20,701 bases of DNA from DATCHW01 sp036508135 (GTDB lineage: Bacteria; Bacteroidota; Ignavibacteria; Tepidaquicellales; Tepidaquicellaceae): the NCBI GenBank assembly GCA_036508135.1, contig DATCHW010000151.1:1-20701 (forward strand). Reading direction: 5' to 3'. Under the pieces are notes generated by a model. The model saw only the letters and a program-made list of their open reading frames with translations, ran no database searches and had not been told where the DNA came from. Of the stretch, positions 13,130-20,244 are shown piece by piece. How positions within the stretch are numbered: position 1 is the stretch's first letter; every line of letters begins with the position of its first letter. The position numbers and the translations under genes were made by a program.

Positions 13130-14323
13130 TCATCTAGGTACAATTTCCTCTTGGTTACTATCGTATCTGTATTTTACTATTTCACCGGAAATAATATAAT
13201 ATATCGCTTGCTCAATTATATCCAATGGTGCAATAAACCACTCTCTCGGCATATGTCTATTACCTTCTTTATCAAAAACATCAATATTTAAACAAGAATG
13301 ACCAAAAAAATTATGCAATAACTGTTCTAATTTTTGTGTGTTCATATTAAAACACTTATAAGCCATAACAACTCTTACATCAGCCATTAAGTATGTCGGT
13401 TCTTGATTTGCATTCTTAATTCTTTCTTCCACTACTATCTGCGAATATCCAATTTTGTATAAATTCTTAATTGATTTAATTTTAGGATTTTCACTCTTGG
13501 ATTTTAGTATGTAAATAAAACCGGCTTCACTATCTTCATCGGTTATATTGCTATGTTTTTCTGTAAATTGTTCTATTTCAATATCTCTGTTTTCCGATAC
13601 TGCTTTCCCATTAGCCAATAAAGATTTATACAAAGAACGATATAACATATTTGACTCTGTTCCGTTTTCAAAAACAATCCTTGTTCTTCCATCCTTTCTA
13701 TTCCTGTTTCCGCTTTTAAATTGTTGTACTTCCTTTTTGTATTCTACGTTCTCCAGTAAAAGTAATACACCATTATGCACGAAAAAATCATTCTCTTTTA
13801 AAATTTCTTGTTTAAATTCCAACAATTTTCTTTTACCAGTCGATAAATCATTTTGAACTGCCTTAAATATATATTCATATTTTTCAAAATCTTTACATGG
13901 TTTACGTTTAGCCACGAAATCAGTTTTTGCTCTTTCATCTTGTTTCTTAAAATGCTTCAAATCATAAAGTCCTTCTGAATCATCGTTCAACAGTCCTAAC
14001 GAATCATCATTCAAAATATCCGCTATTGAATTTATTTGTTTTTGCTCCACTTCAAGCATCCCGAATCTGTCATATTCTCTAAGCATTTCTAACTTCACAG
14101 GATTTTCCCTTATTCCGTTTAGTCTTGAATAAAGTATATGCTCTTCAACATTATTGCTTAATTCAGGCTCTCTTTTATTATTCTCATAAAATGTATTTAT
14201 TTCAAGAAATGAAGAAATAAGTCTTTCATCTTCATTTTGTGACGCTGTTTTTTGAGGTTTAAAATTCAGTAATCCTAATGGGTCATTTTCAAATATTTCC
14301 TGTAAAGTTTTAAACTTTCCCAT
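13130..14323 (-). CDS. GIY-YIG nuclease family protein (T5orf172/MUG113-like)
   Basis: The 397-residue protein has a C-terminal GIY-YIG-like domain: GFIYILKS (268-275), YKIGYS (289-294), R301, E333 in QKLEQLLHNFF, and REWF (360-363). This is the T5orf172/MUG113 form of the fold, expected to cleave DNA. The N-terminal part has the motif KREPEL (50-55), shared with the helicase C-terminus, and repeats of a DxLGLL-type motif (NDPLGLL at 13-19, NDDSLGLL at 105-112). The middle includes GRTRIVFENGTESNMLYRSL (212-231), conserved in this group as I remember it. Its ATG lies inside the helicase gene (14-bp overlap), so translation is coupled. As the only clear nuclease in the operon it is the likely effector. 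Confidence 0.85.
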   Translation of the reverse strand: MGKFKTLQEIFENDPLGLLNFKPQKTASQNEDERLISSFLEINTFYENNKREPELSNNVEEHILYSRLNGIRENPVKLEMLREYDRFGMLEVEQKQINSIADILNDDSLGLLNDDSEGLYDLKHFKKQDERAKTDFVAKRKPCKDFEKYEYIFKAVQNDLSTGKRKLLEFKQEILKENDFFVHNGVLLLLENVEYKKEVQQFKSGNRNRKDGRTRIVFENGTESNMLYRSLYKSLLANGKAVSENRDIEIEQFTEKHSNITDEDSEAGFIYILKSKSENPKIKSIKNLYKIGYSQIVVEERIKNANQEPTYLMADVRVVMAYKCFNMNTQKLEQLLHNFFGHSCLNIDVFDKEGNRHMPREWFIAPLDIIEQAIYYIISGEIVKYRYDSNQEEIVPR

Positions 14324-16244
14324 TCTGTGCTTTTCTCTTTTGTTCTTTTAAATAAATAATAGCTTCCGCCATTCTTTTTTCCAATGGATCAGTTGATTGA
14401 AGTTTAGGCTCCCTCTTAAATCTTTTTGCAAAATCATTTATTTTTGGCCAAAGTAATATGGCTTCTTCCTCCGTCATTTGTATCCTTGTCGCCTCTATAG
14501 CATCTTGTATAACCTTTAATACTTTTGTTGTTACTGATTTTGAAAGTATCTCAAATGCTTTCTGGAATGGATTTATTTGGTCTATTAAATCTATACTCAA
14601 ATCCTCAATATTCACAAATTGCCCTGCCATTCTTATAAATTGCTTTCCATTCACATCTTTTATTTCCCCGGTCTTTATTACCGAATCTAAAACAACATAT
14701 TGTCTTACTTCTTCTAATTCTTCTTCTGATAATTCAGGATATTTTATCTTGATTATTTTTGGTATCAGTACTTTATTTATTACTTCAGGGTCAACATTAC
14801 CCGGCATCGCTTTAAGCATTGTATCATTTTGCAATATAGTTGCTTTTAAATCATTTAAATCAGATTCTATTATATCTTTAACTCTTTGTGATGTAGGTGT
14901 CTTAAATCCCCTAATCTTTATTTCTCCTGGTTCGGCTTTGTCTTCATCAGATAACTTTGTTTTAAATTTAAAGTTTGGTGCAAGAACCTGTTCCATCAGC
15001 AATGAAGCAGTAATTGCTTTTAGCATATTGTTTACAGCTACTTTCACTTCATTATCTTCGGCATCTGGCTGGGCTATTAAATTCGTAAACTGTGAATGAG
15101 ATTTATTACTGCTGTCTCTTGTGCATCTTCCTATTATCTGTATTATTTCCGTCAATGAACCTCTGTAACCCACCGTTAATGCATGCTCGCAGTAAGGCCA
15201 GTCAAATCCCTCTTTCGCCATACCTAATGCAATTATCAAATCCATATCATCTAATTCTTTCATTTCTCTCAAATAAGTAATTACCTTTTCTCTTTCATTC
15301 GGAATATCATTCACTAAATCTGCTACTTTCAGCATCTTTCCATCTGTTTTCCTTTTCAAGCTAATAATCCCTGTTTGTGAATCAACTTTTTTAACATGAC
15401 CTATACTTTCAAGAATCGTGTCAACTTCATTATGCTTATCTTTCGTCGATTCTCCTGAATTTACATTTGGAATATGTAATATTGTTTTCTTGTTTGTATC
15501 TAATATCTCATTAATTGCAGATGTATACCTTCCCTGGTAAAAGTGATAACCTATTCCTAATGATTTTAAATATGTATATCCATTTAATTGTTCATAATAG
15601 TTGTATGTTACTTTTGTAAACTTTGCTTCGTCCTCTGGCATTAGCACAGGAACGCAATCTCCTCTAAAATATGAACCTGTCATTGCTACAATATGTGCAT
15701 TAGATTTGCTCATAATTGACCTGAGTAATTCTCCTAATTTGCTGTCTTCATCCGCCGATACATGATGAAATTCATCGATTGCTAATAATGTATTGTTAAA
15801 TTTATCTTCATCAATTTGCTCAAATGCAAAGCGGAGTGTCGCATGCGTGCAAATAAGAATTTTTTCATCATTATCCAAAAAGTTCTTAAATGCCTGAACT
15901 GTACTTTTACTCCCGTCCATACCCGGTGTGCAAAGATTGTATTCGTCCGATGGTTCCCAGTTTGTAAAGAATCCCGAATCTTTCAGTTTAATGCTCGCAA
16001 ATGAACCCCCGATCGATTTCTCTGGTACGGATACAATCACTTTCTTAATTCCTTGATTTACTAATTTATCCAAAGCAATAAACATCAATGCTCTCGACTT
16101 TCCAGATGCAGGTGGTGCTTTTACAAGTATATACTGTGCATCCCTTACTTGATACACTTTCTCCTGCATTTCTCTCATTCCTAAGTTATTCGTCTTGGAA
16201 CTTTGCCCTGTTTGAGCATACGTAACTTTCACTATATCAGGCAT
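14310..16244 (-). CDS. Superfamily 2 DEAD/DEAH-type helicase
   Basis: The 644-residue protein has helicase motifs in order: Walker A APPASGKS (43-50), motif Ia VSVPEKS (71-77), Walker B DEFH (157-160), motif III MTGSY (188-192), motif V AKEGFDWP (343-350) and motif VI QIIGRCTRD (369-377). Two RecA-like domains cover roughly 20-400. A C-terminal region (~440-644) of unknown fold ends in a helical piece, INDFAKRFKREPKL, also found at the start of the GIY-YIG protein. The enzyme should hydrolyse ATP to translocate on or remodel DNA, as in ATP-dependent restriction complexes. Its ATG comes 2 nt after the Bro-N gene stop, and its end overlaps the nuclease gene. Confidence 0.92.
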   Translation of the reverse strand: MPDIVKVTYAQTGQSSKTNNLGMREMQEKVYQVRDAQYILVKAPPASGKSRALMFIALDKLVNQGIKKVIVSVPEKSIGGSFASIKLKDSGFFTNWEPSDEYNLCTPGMDGSKSTVQAFKNFLDNDEKILICTHATLRFAFEQIDEDKFNNTLLAIDEFHHVSADEDSKLGELLRSIMSKSNAHIVAMTGSYFRGDCVPVLMPEDEAKFTKVTYNYYEQLNGYTYLKSLGIGYHFYQGRYTSAINEILDTNKKTILHIPNVNSGESTKDKHNEVDTILESIGHVKKVDSQTGIISLKRKTDGKMLKVADLVNDIPNEREKVITYLREMKELDDMDLIIALGMAKEGFDWPYCEHALTVGYRGSLTEIIQIIGRCTRDSSNKSHSQFTNLIAQPDAEDNEVKVAVNNMLKAITASLLMEQVLAPNFKFKTKLSDEDKAEPGEIKIRGFKTPTSQRVKDIIESDLNDLKATILQNDTMLKAMPGNVDPEVINKVLIPKIIKIKYPELSEEELEEVRQYVVLDSVIKTGEIKDVNGKQFIRMAGQFVNIEDLSIDLIDQINPFQKAFEILSKSVTTKVLKVIQDAIEATRIQMTEEEAILLWPKINDFAKRFKREPKLQSTDPLEKRMAEAIIYLKEQKRKAQNGKV

Positions 16245-16246
16245 AA

Positions 16247-17119
16247 TTATTTCTTCCCCTTTTTGTTTTCTATTTGCTTTATTTCTTGCTTTGGTGGCAA
16301 AAAGTTCTCTCCTGTCACTACACTCTTCCCTGTTTTCGCTTCTAATTCCTTACGTGCATTCTTTGCAATCCTTCCGCCTTTTACTCCTGCTATGGCATTT
16401 TCACTAAGTCCTTTTGCTTTTTCTGTCTCTGCTATCTGTCTTGTCGAAAGTTCTGCCAATGCTGTAAATATTAGCTCGGCTTCATTCATATGGTCCCTCA
16501 GGTTTTGTGTCTTTAATCCCTTTATATCTTTATGCTTTTTTACTGTCAGTCCCGTCCATTCTTGATGTATTATGTTTGTCAGCATCGCAAATTCATCTGG
16601 CTTTTCCACTCCACTCTGCTTCCAGTAATCCGTAAGCTTGTTTCGTGTTTCTTGCCCAGTCATCCGTTGCTGTATCCATTTTTCACTCCTTCCTAATTTT
16701 TGCCAGTTTTCTCTTGCCCTGTCTAAACTCTGTTCTGGGTTTGCCATTTCCTGCATACGTTCATATCCAACCTTTGCTAACCATAGTTTAAATGGCTCTG
16801 CTTTTGGTGATGGTATAGACTGAATAATTCGAAGCAATACTTTGACGTTTGCAGTATCCGTCACACGCATTTTACCATCGGTTGCTTTTAATTTAAACTG
16901 TCGACAAATTGTCGACAGTTCAAGTCCATCCTCGGTCTTTACCCTTACTTTCATCCTAAACCAGTAATCTCTCGGATTTGTACTGTCTGTTAAAACTTCA
17001 ACTACATCAATAATAGAAAAATACCATTGTTGTTCTTTTTCATCCCAATGGCTTCTTACCTGTCTGTTTTCAAATAATTTAATGTTGTTCATGTTTTGTA
17101 TTTTTGTTCCTGGGGACAA
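16247..17119 (-). CDS. Bro-N / DinD-like (phage antirepressor-like) protein
   Basis: The frame opens at a TTG (17119), but the ATG at 17092 (MNNIKLFENRQVRSHWDE) gives the usual family N-terminus and a 281-residue protein, so I prefer it. The N-terminal Bro-N DNA-binding domain includes WYFSIIDVVEVLTDS, LELSTICRQFKL and IIQSIPSPKAEPFKLWLAKVGYERM. The C-terminal part (LRDHMNEAELIFTALAELST, KGGRIAKNARKELEAKTGKSVV) matches DinD-type proteins. E. coli DinD modulates RecA; Bro-N proteins are mostly known as phage antirepressors. Its place between the methyltransferase and helicase genes, with 15- and 2-bp gaps, suggests a regulator or sensor for the system. Two related palindromes lie before and within it. 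Confidence 0.85.
   Translation of the reverse strand: MSPGTKIQNMNNIKLFENRQVRSHWDEKEQQWYFSIIDVVEVLTDSTNPRDYWFRMKVRVKTEDGLELSTICRQFKLKATDGKMRVTDTANVKVLLRIIQSIPSPKAEPFKLWLAKVGYERMQEMANPEQSLDRARENWQKLGRSEKWIQQRMTGQETRNKLTDYWKQSGVEKPDEFAMLTNIIHQEWTGLTVKKHKDIKGLKTQNLRDHMNEAELIFTALAELSTRQIAETEKAKGLSENAIAGVKGGRIAKNARKELEAKTGKSVVTGENFLPPKQEIKQIENKKGKK
16896..16920. promoter_or_regulatory. Palindrome inside the Bro-N gene (GACAAATTGTC core)
   Basis: AACTGTCGACA (16896-16906) and TGTCGACAGTT (16910-16920) are perfect 11-bp arms around AAT. It lies in the codons for LSTICRQF of the Bro-N protein, so protein conservation may explain part of it. Its 11-nt core is the reverse complement of the core of the palindrome before the gene. 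Confidence 0.4.
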
Positions 17120-17127
17120 TTTGTCCC
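17113..17127. promoter_or_regulatory. Palindrome between methyltransferase and Bro-N genes (GACAATTTGTC core)
   Basis: GGGACAA (17113-17119) and TTGTCCC (17121-17127) are perfect arms around one T. It sits in the 42-bp gap between the methyltransferase stop and the preferred Bro-N start (17092). It shares an 11-nt core with the palindrome centred at 16908, 212 bp away. A binding site for the Bro-N protein is possible. Confidence 0.45.
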
Positions 17128-17134
17128 TTAGTAA

Positions 17135-19915
17135 TTATTTTTTCCTCTTTGGTTTTTCTACCTCAAACATTATTTGCCCGCTTTGTTCTTTTTCATCTTC
17201 TATCATCCTTTCATAGAGCTTGAATAAGTACTCTAAACGTTCTTCATCACTTTCAAAAGGTTTACTTCTGTAACATCTTTCTACAGCCAAGTCTAATTGA
17301 TGATGTGCCTCTTTTAATCCTTTTGGCATTTTTTCTGGGTCATATAGTTGAGCAAGCGTTTTTTCCGAATAAATCTCTCGTTCTTCTAAAATACGATAAA
17401 CATTTCTTTCGAGTTCTTGTTTTTGGATTTCACTGATGGATGGAAACGGGAATGTGTTATATCCAAGTACCGAAGAATATCTTATTCGTGTTTCTAAGCT
17501 TCCGCATACAGCTCTTATCCATACTAAATGTATTCTTGAGGAGAGTATTGAAAAATACCATGCTTCTGCATCATAAATAACACTAATAGCATTTGTAACA
17601 ATATAGTAGGAATTAATAAACCCAATTGGTAGATATTCTCTTCTTTCGGAGGTGGTTAATGGTATAATTATTGAATTTGTATTTGTAGTATTTATTTCTC
17701 GAAATTGATGTGATCTTTGTGCCAATTTATTAGCTCCTTCATCTGTGCTTGATAATCGGATTTCGTTTACTTTTTGTATTCTATCGCTAATAAATTTAAT
17801 CGTTGAAGCTTCTTTAAGTTGATTATCTGTAATCCATAAACACCACCTTTCAATATTATCAAGAAATTCATTTGCCCCTATAAGTCTTTTAAAATATTTA
17901 ATTGATTTAGGGAATTGTCGAGCATATTCCTCTTTTTCTCTTTTCGAAAATATTAAATTACCGCCATCATATGGCATATTTCCTTTGGGCATTTCCTTTA
18001 ATAATGACAGTGAATTATGTCTTCGTTCAATAATTACATTTGAACCATCTATCAAATAAGCGTTAATGTGTGTAACTTGTTTTCTTAGTTGATTAATAAA
18101 AATATATTTCGGATAATTTGATAAATTTGCTAATCCTACAATAATAACAGAAACACCTGCTATATATTTAGCATTGTTTGTCCATTTGAAAGACTGTACA
18201 GCAAAGAATATTTCAATTTTTTTAGCAAAGATATTTGGCCAAAGTAATGCTACTTGGTCTCCTTGGCAAATGGAATTAGTAGAGACAAAAGCTAATTTTG
18301 CGTTGGAATCTTTGATAAATATTGCACCTTTATAGAACCAGCACGCAATATAATCTAAATCTTTATATTTTTTAAACCCTTTAAAAACATAATCCATATC
18401 AGATTTTTGATTAACATCTTGGACTCTTGCACCCAAATAAGGTGGGTTCCCTAATACAAATAACTCATCCTTATCTTTTTTTGGACAAACTTTTTTCCAA
18501 TCTAATCGAGTTGCATTCCCTCTAACAATATTCCCACTCGCTTTCAAAGGTAATGTTGGATTAGCACTCCCAAATACTTCTTTAAATTTCATATTCATCT
18601 GATGTTCTGCCAACCACATTGATAAAATTGCTATCTCATGCGCAAAGTCATCTAATTCAATTCCATAGAATTGTGTTAGTTTAATCCTGGAAAAAAATGA
18701 TTGTTTGAATGCAGCAGCTAATGTTAACTGTGCTTTTGGAATTAATTCGGTTTGTAGAGGCTCAAAGTTTGTTGCTGCTTTCTGTAGTTTATCTAATTGT
18801 TGGAGTATTTTTATTTCAAGTAATCTTAACTCTTTATAAGCGATTATAAGAAAATTACCGCTTCCGCAGGCTGGGTCAAATATTTTTATTTTCTCTATTC
18901 TATCAAGTAGTTTATTTAATCTCCTTGGTTCATTTTTCGATGACTCATATTCTTCATTAAGTTCATTTAGAAACAATGGTTCTATAACTTTCATTATGTT
19001 CGGCACACTTGTGTAATGCTTCGTATTGTCATCATCTTTCACGTCTCTTACAACTGCTTGAATCATTGAACCAAAAATGTCTGGATTAATTGCACTCCAA
19101 TCAAGTTCTCCGCACTCTAATAATATTTGTCTGCTTCTTTTTGTGAATAATGGTGTACTTATTTTATTCTTAAATAAACCACCATTTACAAACGGGAACG
19201 CATCTAAGTATACAGGTAAATTCTTTCGCTCGCTTTGCTCTGCATTTAAAACTTCAAATAAATTATTCAGATACTTATTTAAATCACTTCCGTCAGGTTG
19301 TGTATGACTATTTATTGAATTAGTAAATAAGTTTTTTTCAAATATTTCCGTATCTTCCGCAAAAAAACAAAAGAGTAATCTTGAAAGAAATACATTTATA
19401 TTATGAACTTCCTTTAACGCCTTTGCTGAATTATGCTTCTTTATCTCATCATAAAGCTTTGCCATCCTTTCAGACGCTTTAACGTCTGCAGGATTCTCTG
19501 TTTGATTAATTGTTTTTTCCAGTCCTGCTAATGGCAAAAAGAAATCGAAATGAAGTGTAAGTTTATTTATTGGTATATCAAGTGTTTCGTTGTTCTTTCT
19601 ATCTATTGCTAAAATTGTTTCATTATCAGTCACCACAATAAACCTTGTATCATATTTTATTACTCTTTCATCTTCTCTAAATCCGTCAATCAAAAAATGT
19701 AAATCAATTTCCAGTTCTTCTTTAAAAAATAGTTTTTTCTTCCATATTACCTCTCCAGTTTCTTTTGATAAATTCAGCCCGCTTTTTTGTAATCTTTTAA
19801 TAGTTGCTTTTGGTATTCCATACGCTAATAATAAATCAAAAATGAATTTTTCTTTGTTAAATTTATTTAATAATTTATGAATATTTTTCTCAACCTGTGT
19901 AATATTTACATTCAT
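17135..19915 (-). CDS. Class I SAM-dependent DNA adenine methyltransferase (MmeI/YeeA-like core, no obvious nuclease domain)
   Basis: The 926-residue protein carries a gamma-type N6-adenine methyltransferase core: HYTS (300-303), SAM-binding motif I FDPACGSGNF (346-355) and catalytic motif IV NPPY (490-493), followed by a long target-recognition part (~600-850). The sequence around KIFDPACGSGNFLIIAYKE and FYGIELDDFAHEIA matches the MmeI/YeeA group. The N-terminus differs from the fused-nuclease forms: IDLHFLIDGF, RFIVVTDNETILAIDRKN and DFFLPLAGLEK are present, but I see no D...ExK nuclease triad. It should mark host DNA by adenine methylation. It is the first gene of a tight operon with Bro-N, helicase and GIY-YIG genes, which fits a modification-dependent defence system. 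Confidence 0.93.
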   Translation of the reverse strand: MNVNITQVEKNIHKLLNKFNKEKFIFDLLLAYGIPKATIKRLQKSGLNLSKETGEVIWKKKLFFKEELEIDLHFLIDGFREDERVIKYDTRFIVVTDNETILAIDRKNNETLDIPINKLTLHFDFFLPLAGLEKTINQTENPADVKASERMAKLYDEIKKHNSAKALKEVHNINVFLSRLLFCFFAEDTEIFEKNLFTNSINSHTQPDGSDLNKYLNNLFEVLNAEQSERKNLPVYLDAFPFVNGGLFKNKISTPLFTKRSRQILLECGELDWSAINPDIFGSMIQAVVRDVKDDDNTKHYTSVPNIMKVIEPLFLNELNEEYESSKNEPRRLNKLLDRIEKIKIFDPACGSGNFLIIAYKELRLLEIKILQQLDKLQKAATNFEPLQTELIPKAQLTLAAAFKQSFFSRIKLTQFYGIELDDFAHEIAILSMWLAEHQMNMKFKEVFGSANPTLPLKASGNIVRGNATRLDWKKVCPKKDKDELFVLGNPPYLGARVQDVNQKSDMDYVFKGFKKYKDLDYIACWFYKGAIFIKDSNAKLAFVSTNSICQGDQVALLWPNIFAKKIEIFFAVQSFKWTNNAKYIAGVSVIIVGLANLSNYPKYIFINQLRKQVTHINAYLIDGSNVIIERRHNSLSLLKEMPKGNMPYDGGNLIFSKREKEEYARQFPKSIKYFKRLIGANEFLDNIERWCLWITDNQLKEASTIKFISDRIQKVNEIRLSSTDEGANKLAQRSHQFREINTTNTNSIIIPLTTSERREYLPIGFINSYYIVTNAISVIYDAEAWYFSILSSRIHLVWIRAVCGSLETRIRYSSVLGYNTFPFPSISEIQKQELERNVYRILEEREIYSEKTLAQLYDPEKMPKGLKEAHHQLDLAVERCYRSKPFESDEERLEYLFKLYERMIEDEKEQSGQIMFEVEKPKRKK

Positions 19916-19953
19916 TTAAGATAGTAATTAAATTTTATAATTTATTAGTTCAC

Positions 19954-19993
19954 CAAATATATTTTTGCTATCTAAAATTCCTATCTAAAATTC
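19954..19993 (-). promoter_or_regulatory. Candidate promoter of the four-gene operon, with a 13-bp tandem duplication
   Basis: On the - strand TATATTTG (19961-19954) matches TAnnTTTG exactly, about 38 bp before the methyltransferase ATG. No TTG lies at the expected -33 position; instead that region holds two tandem copies of CTATCTAAAATTC (+ strand 19968-19980 and 19981-19993), bracketed by TTTTGCTAT on each side. Promoter strength is uncertain because of the missing -33 element. Confidence 0.4.
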
Positions 19994-20096
19994 TTTTGCT
20001 ATATGATTTTTGTTCTTCTAATTTAATGGAACTAAACAAAGGATCATTTTTAAAGTGGTCTCCTACTATATTTTCCGTTATTCTTTCATTTGACAT
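19968..20096 (-). pseudogene. N-terminal stub of an N-6 DNA methylase-type restriction protein
   Basis: An ATG at 20096 opens a 42-residue frame: MSNERITENIVGDHFKND, then PLFSSIKLEEQKSYSKRI, then a short tail and TAG at 19968. The pattern 'ER.TE.IVR.HFK.....SIK.EEQKS' is, as I remember it, the N-terminus of restriction-type N-6 DNA methylases that run on for hundreds of residues. Here the frame ends within the 13-bp tandem duplication at 19968-19993, so the gene appears truncated at a rearrangement point. Confidence 0.55.
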
Positions 20097-20132
20097 AAGT
20101 TAAAATTTTAATTTGCTTTATTTTATTTTTAT

Positions 20133-20231
20133 TTACTTATAATATTTAGCTTTTTCTTCGATTTGTATTGATTTCTTATACTTTTCAAAATGTGAATTTA
20201 TTAATATTACAGTTTTAGATTCGTTAGGCAT
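20133..20231 (-). pseudogene. Second N-terminal methylase-like stub
   Basis: An ATG at 20231 opens 32 codons: MPNESKTVILINSHFEKYKK, then SIQIEEKAKYYK and TAA. It aligns with the neighbouring stub (M-NE--T--I---HF-----SI--EE-K--Y-K), so the two are diverged copies of the same family N-terminus. It starts 13 nt after the end of the upstream partial gene. It may be expressed as a short peptide but is probably a relic. Confidence 0.45.
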
Positions 20232-20244
20232 AGATTATTAAAAT

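Larger units (their letters stand above)
19916..20244. other. Gap upstream of the methyltransferase gene, filled by gene stubs
   Basis: This 329-bp stretch contains the candidate methyltransferase promoter, a 13-bp tandem duplication and the two short methylase N-terminal stubs listed separately. No intact gene is visible. Confidence 0.6.

Noticed and set aside
14458..15099. Long 213-codon open frame antisense to the helicase gene
   Set aside because: Ser/Ile/Phe-rich composition typical of the reverse complement of an AT-rich gene; the helicase motifs on the other strand are decisive.
17093..17119. TTG start for the Bro-N gene
   Set aside because: It falls inside the GGGACAATTTGTCCC palindrome and adds nine residues not expected for the family; the ATG at 17092 gives the usual N-terminus.
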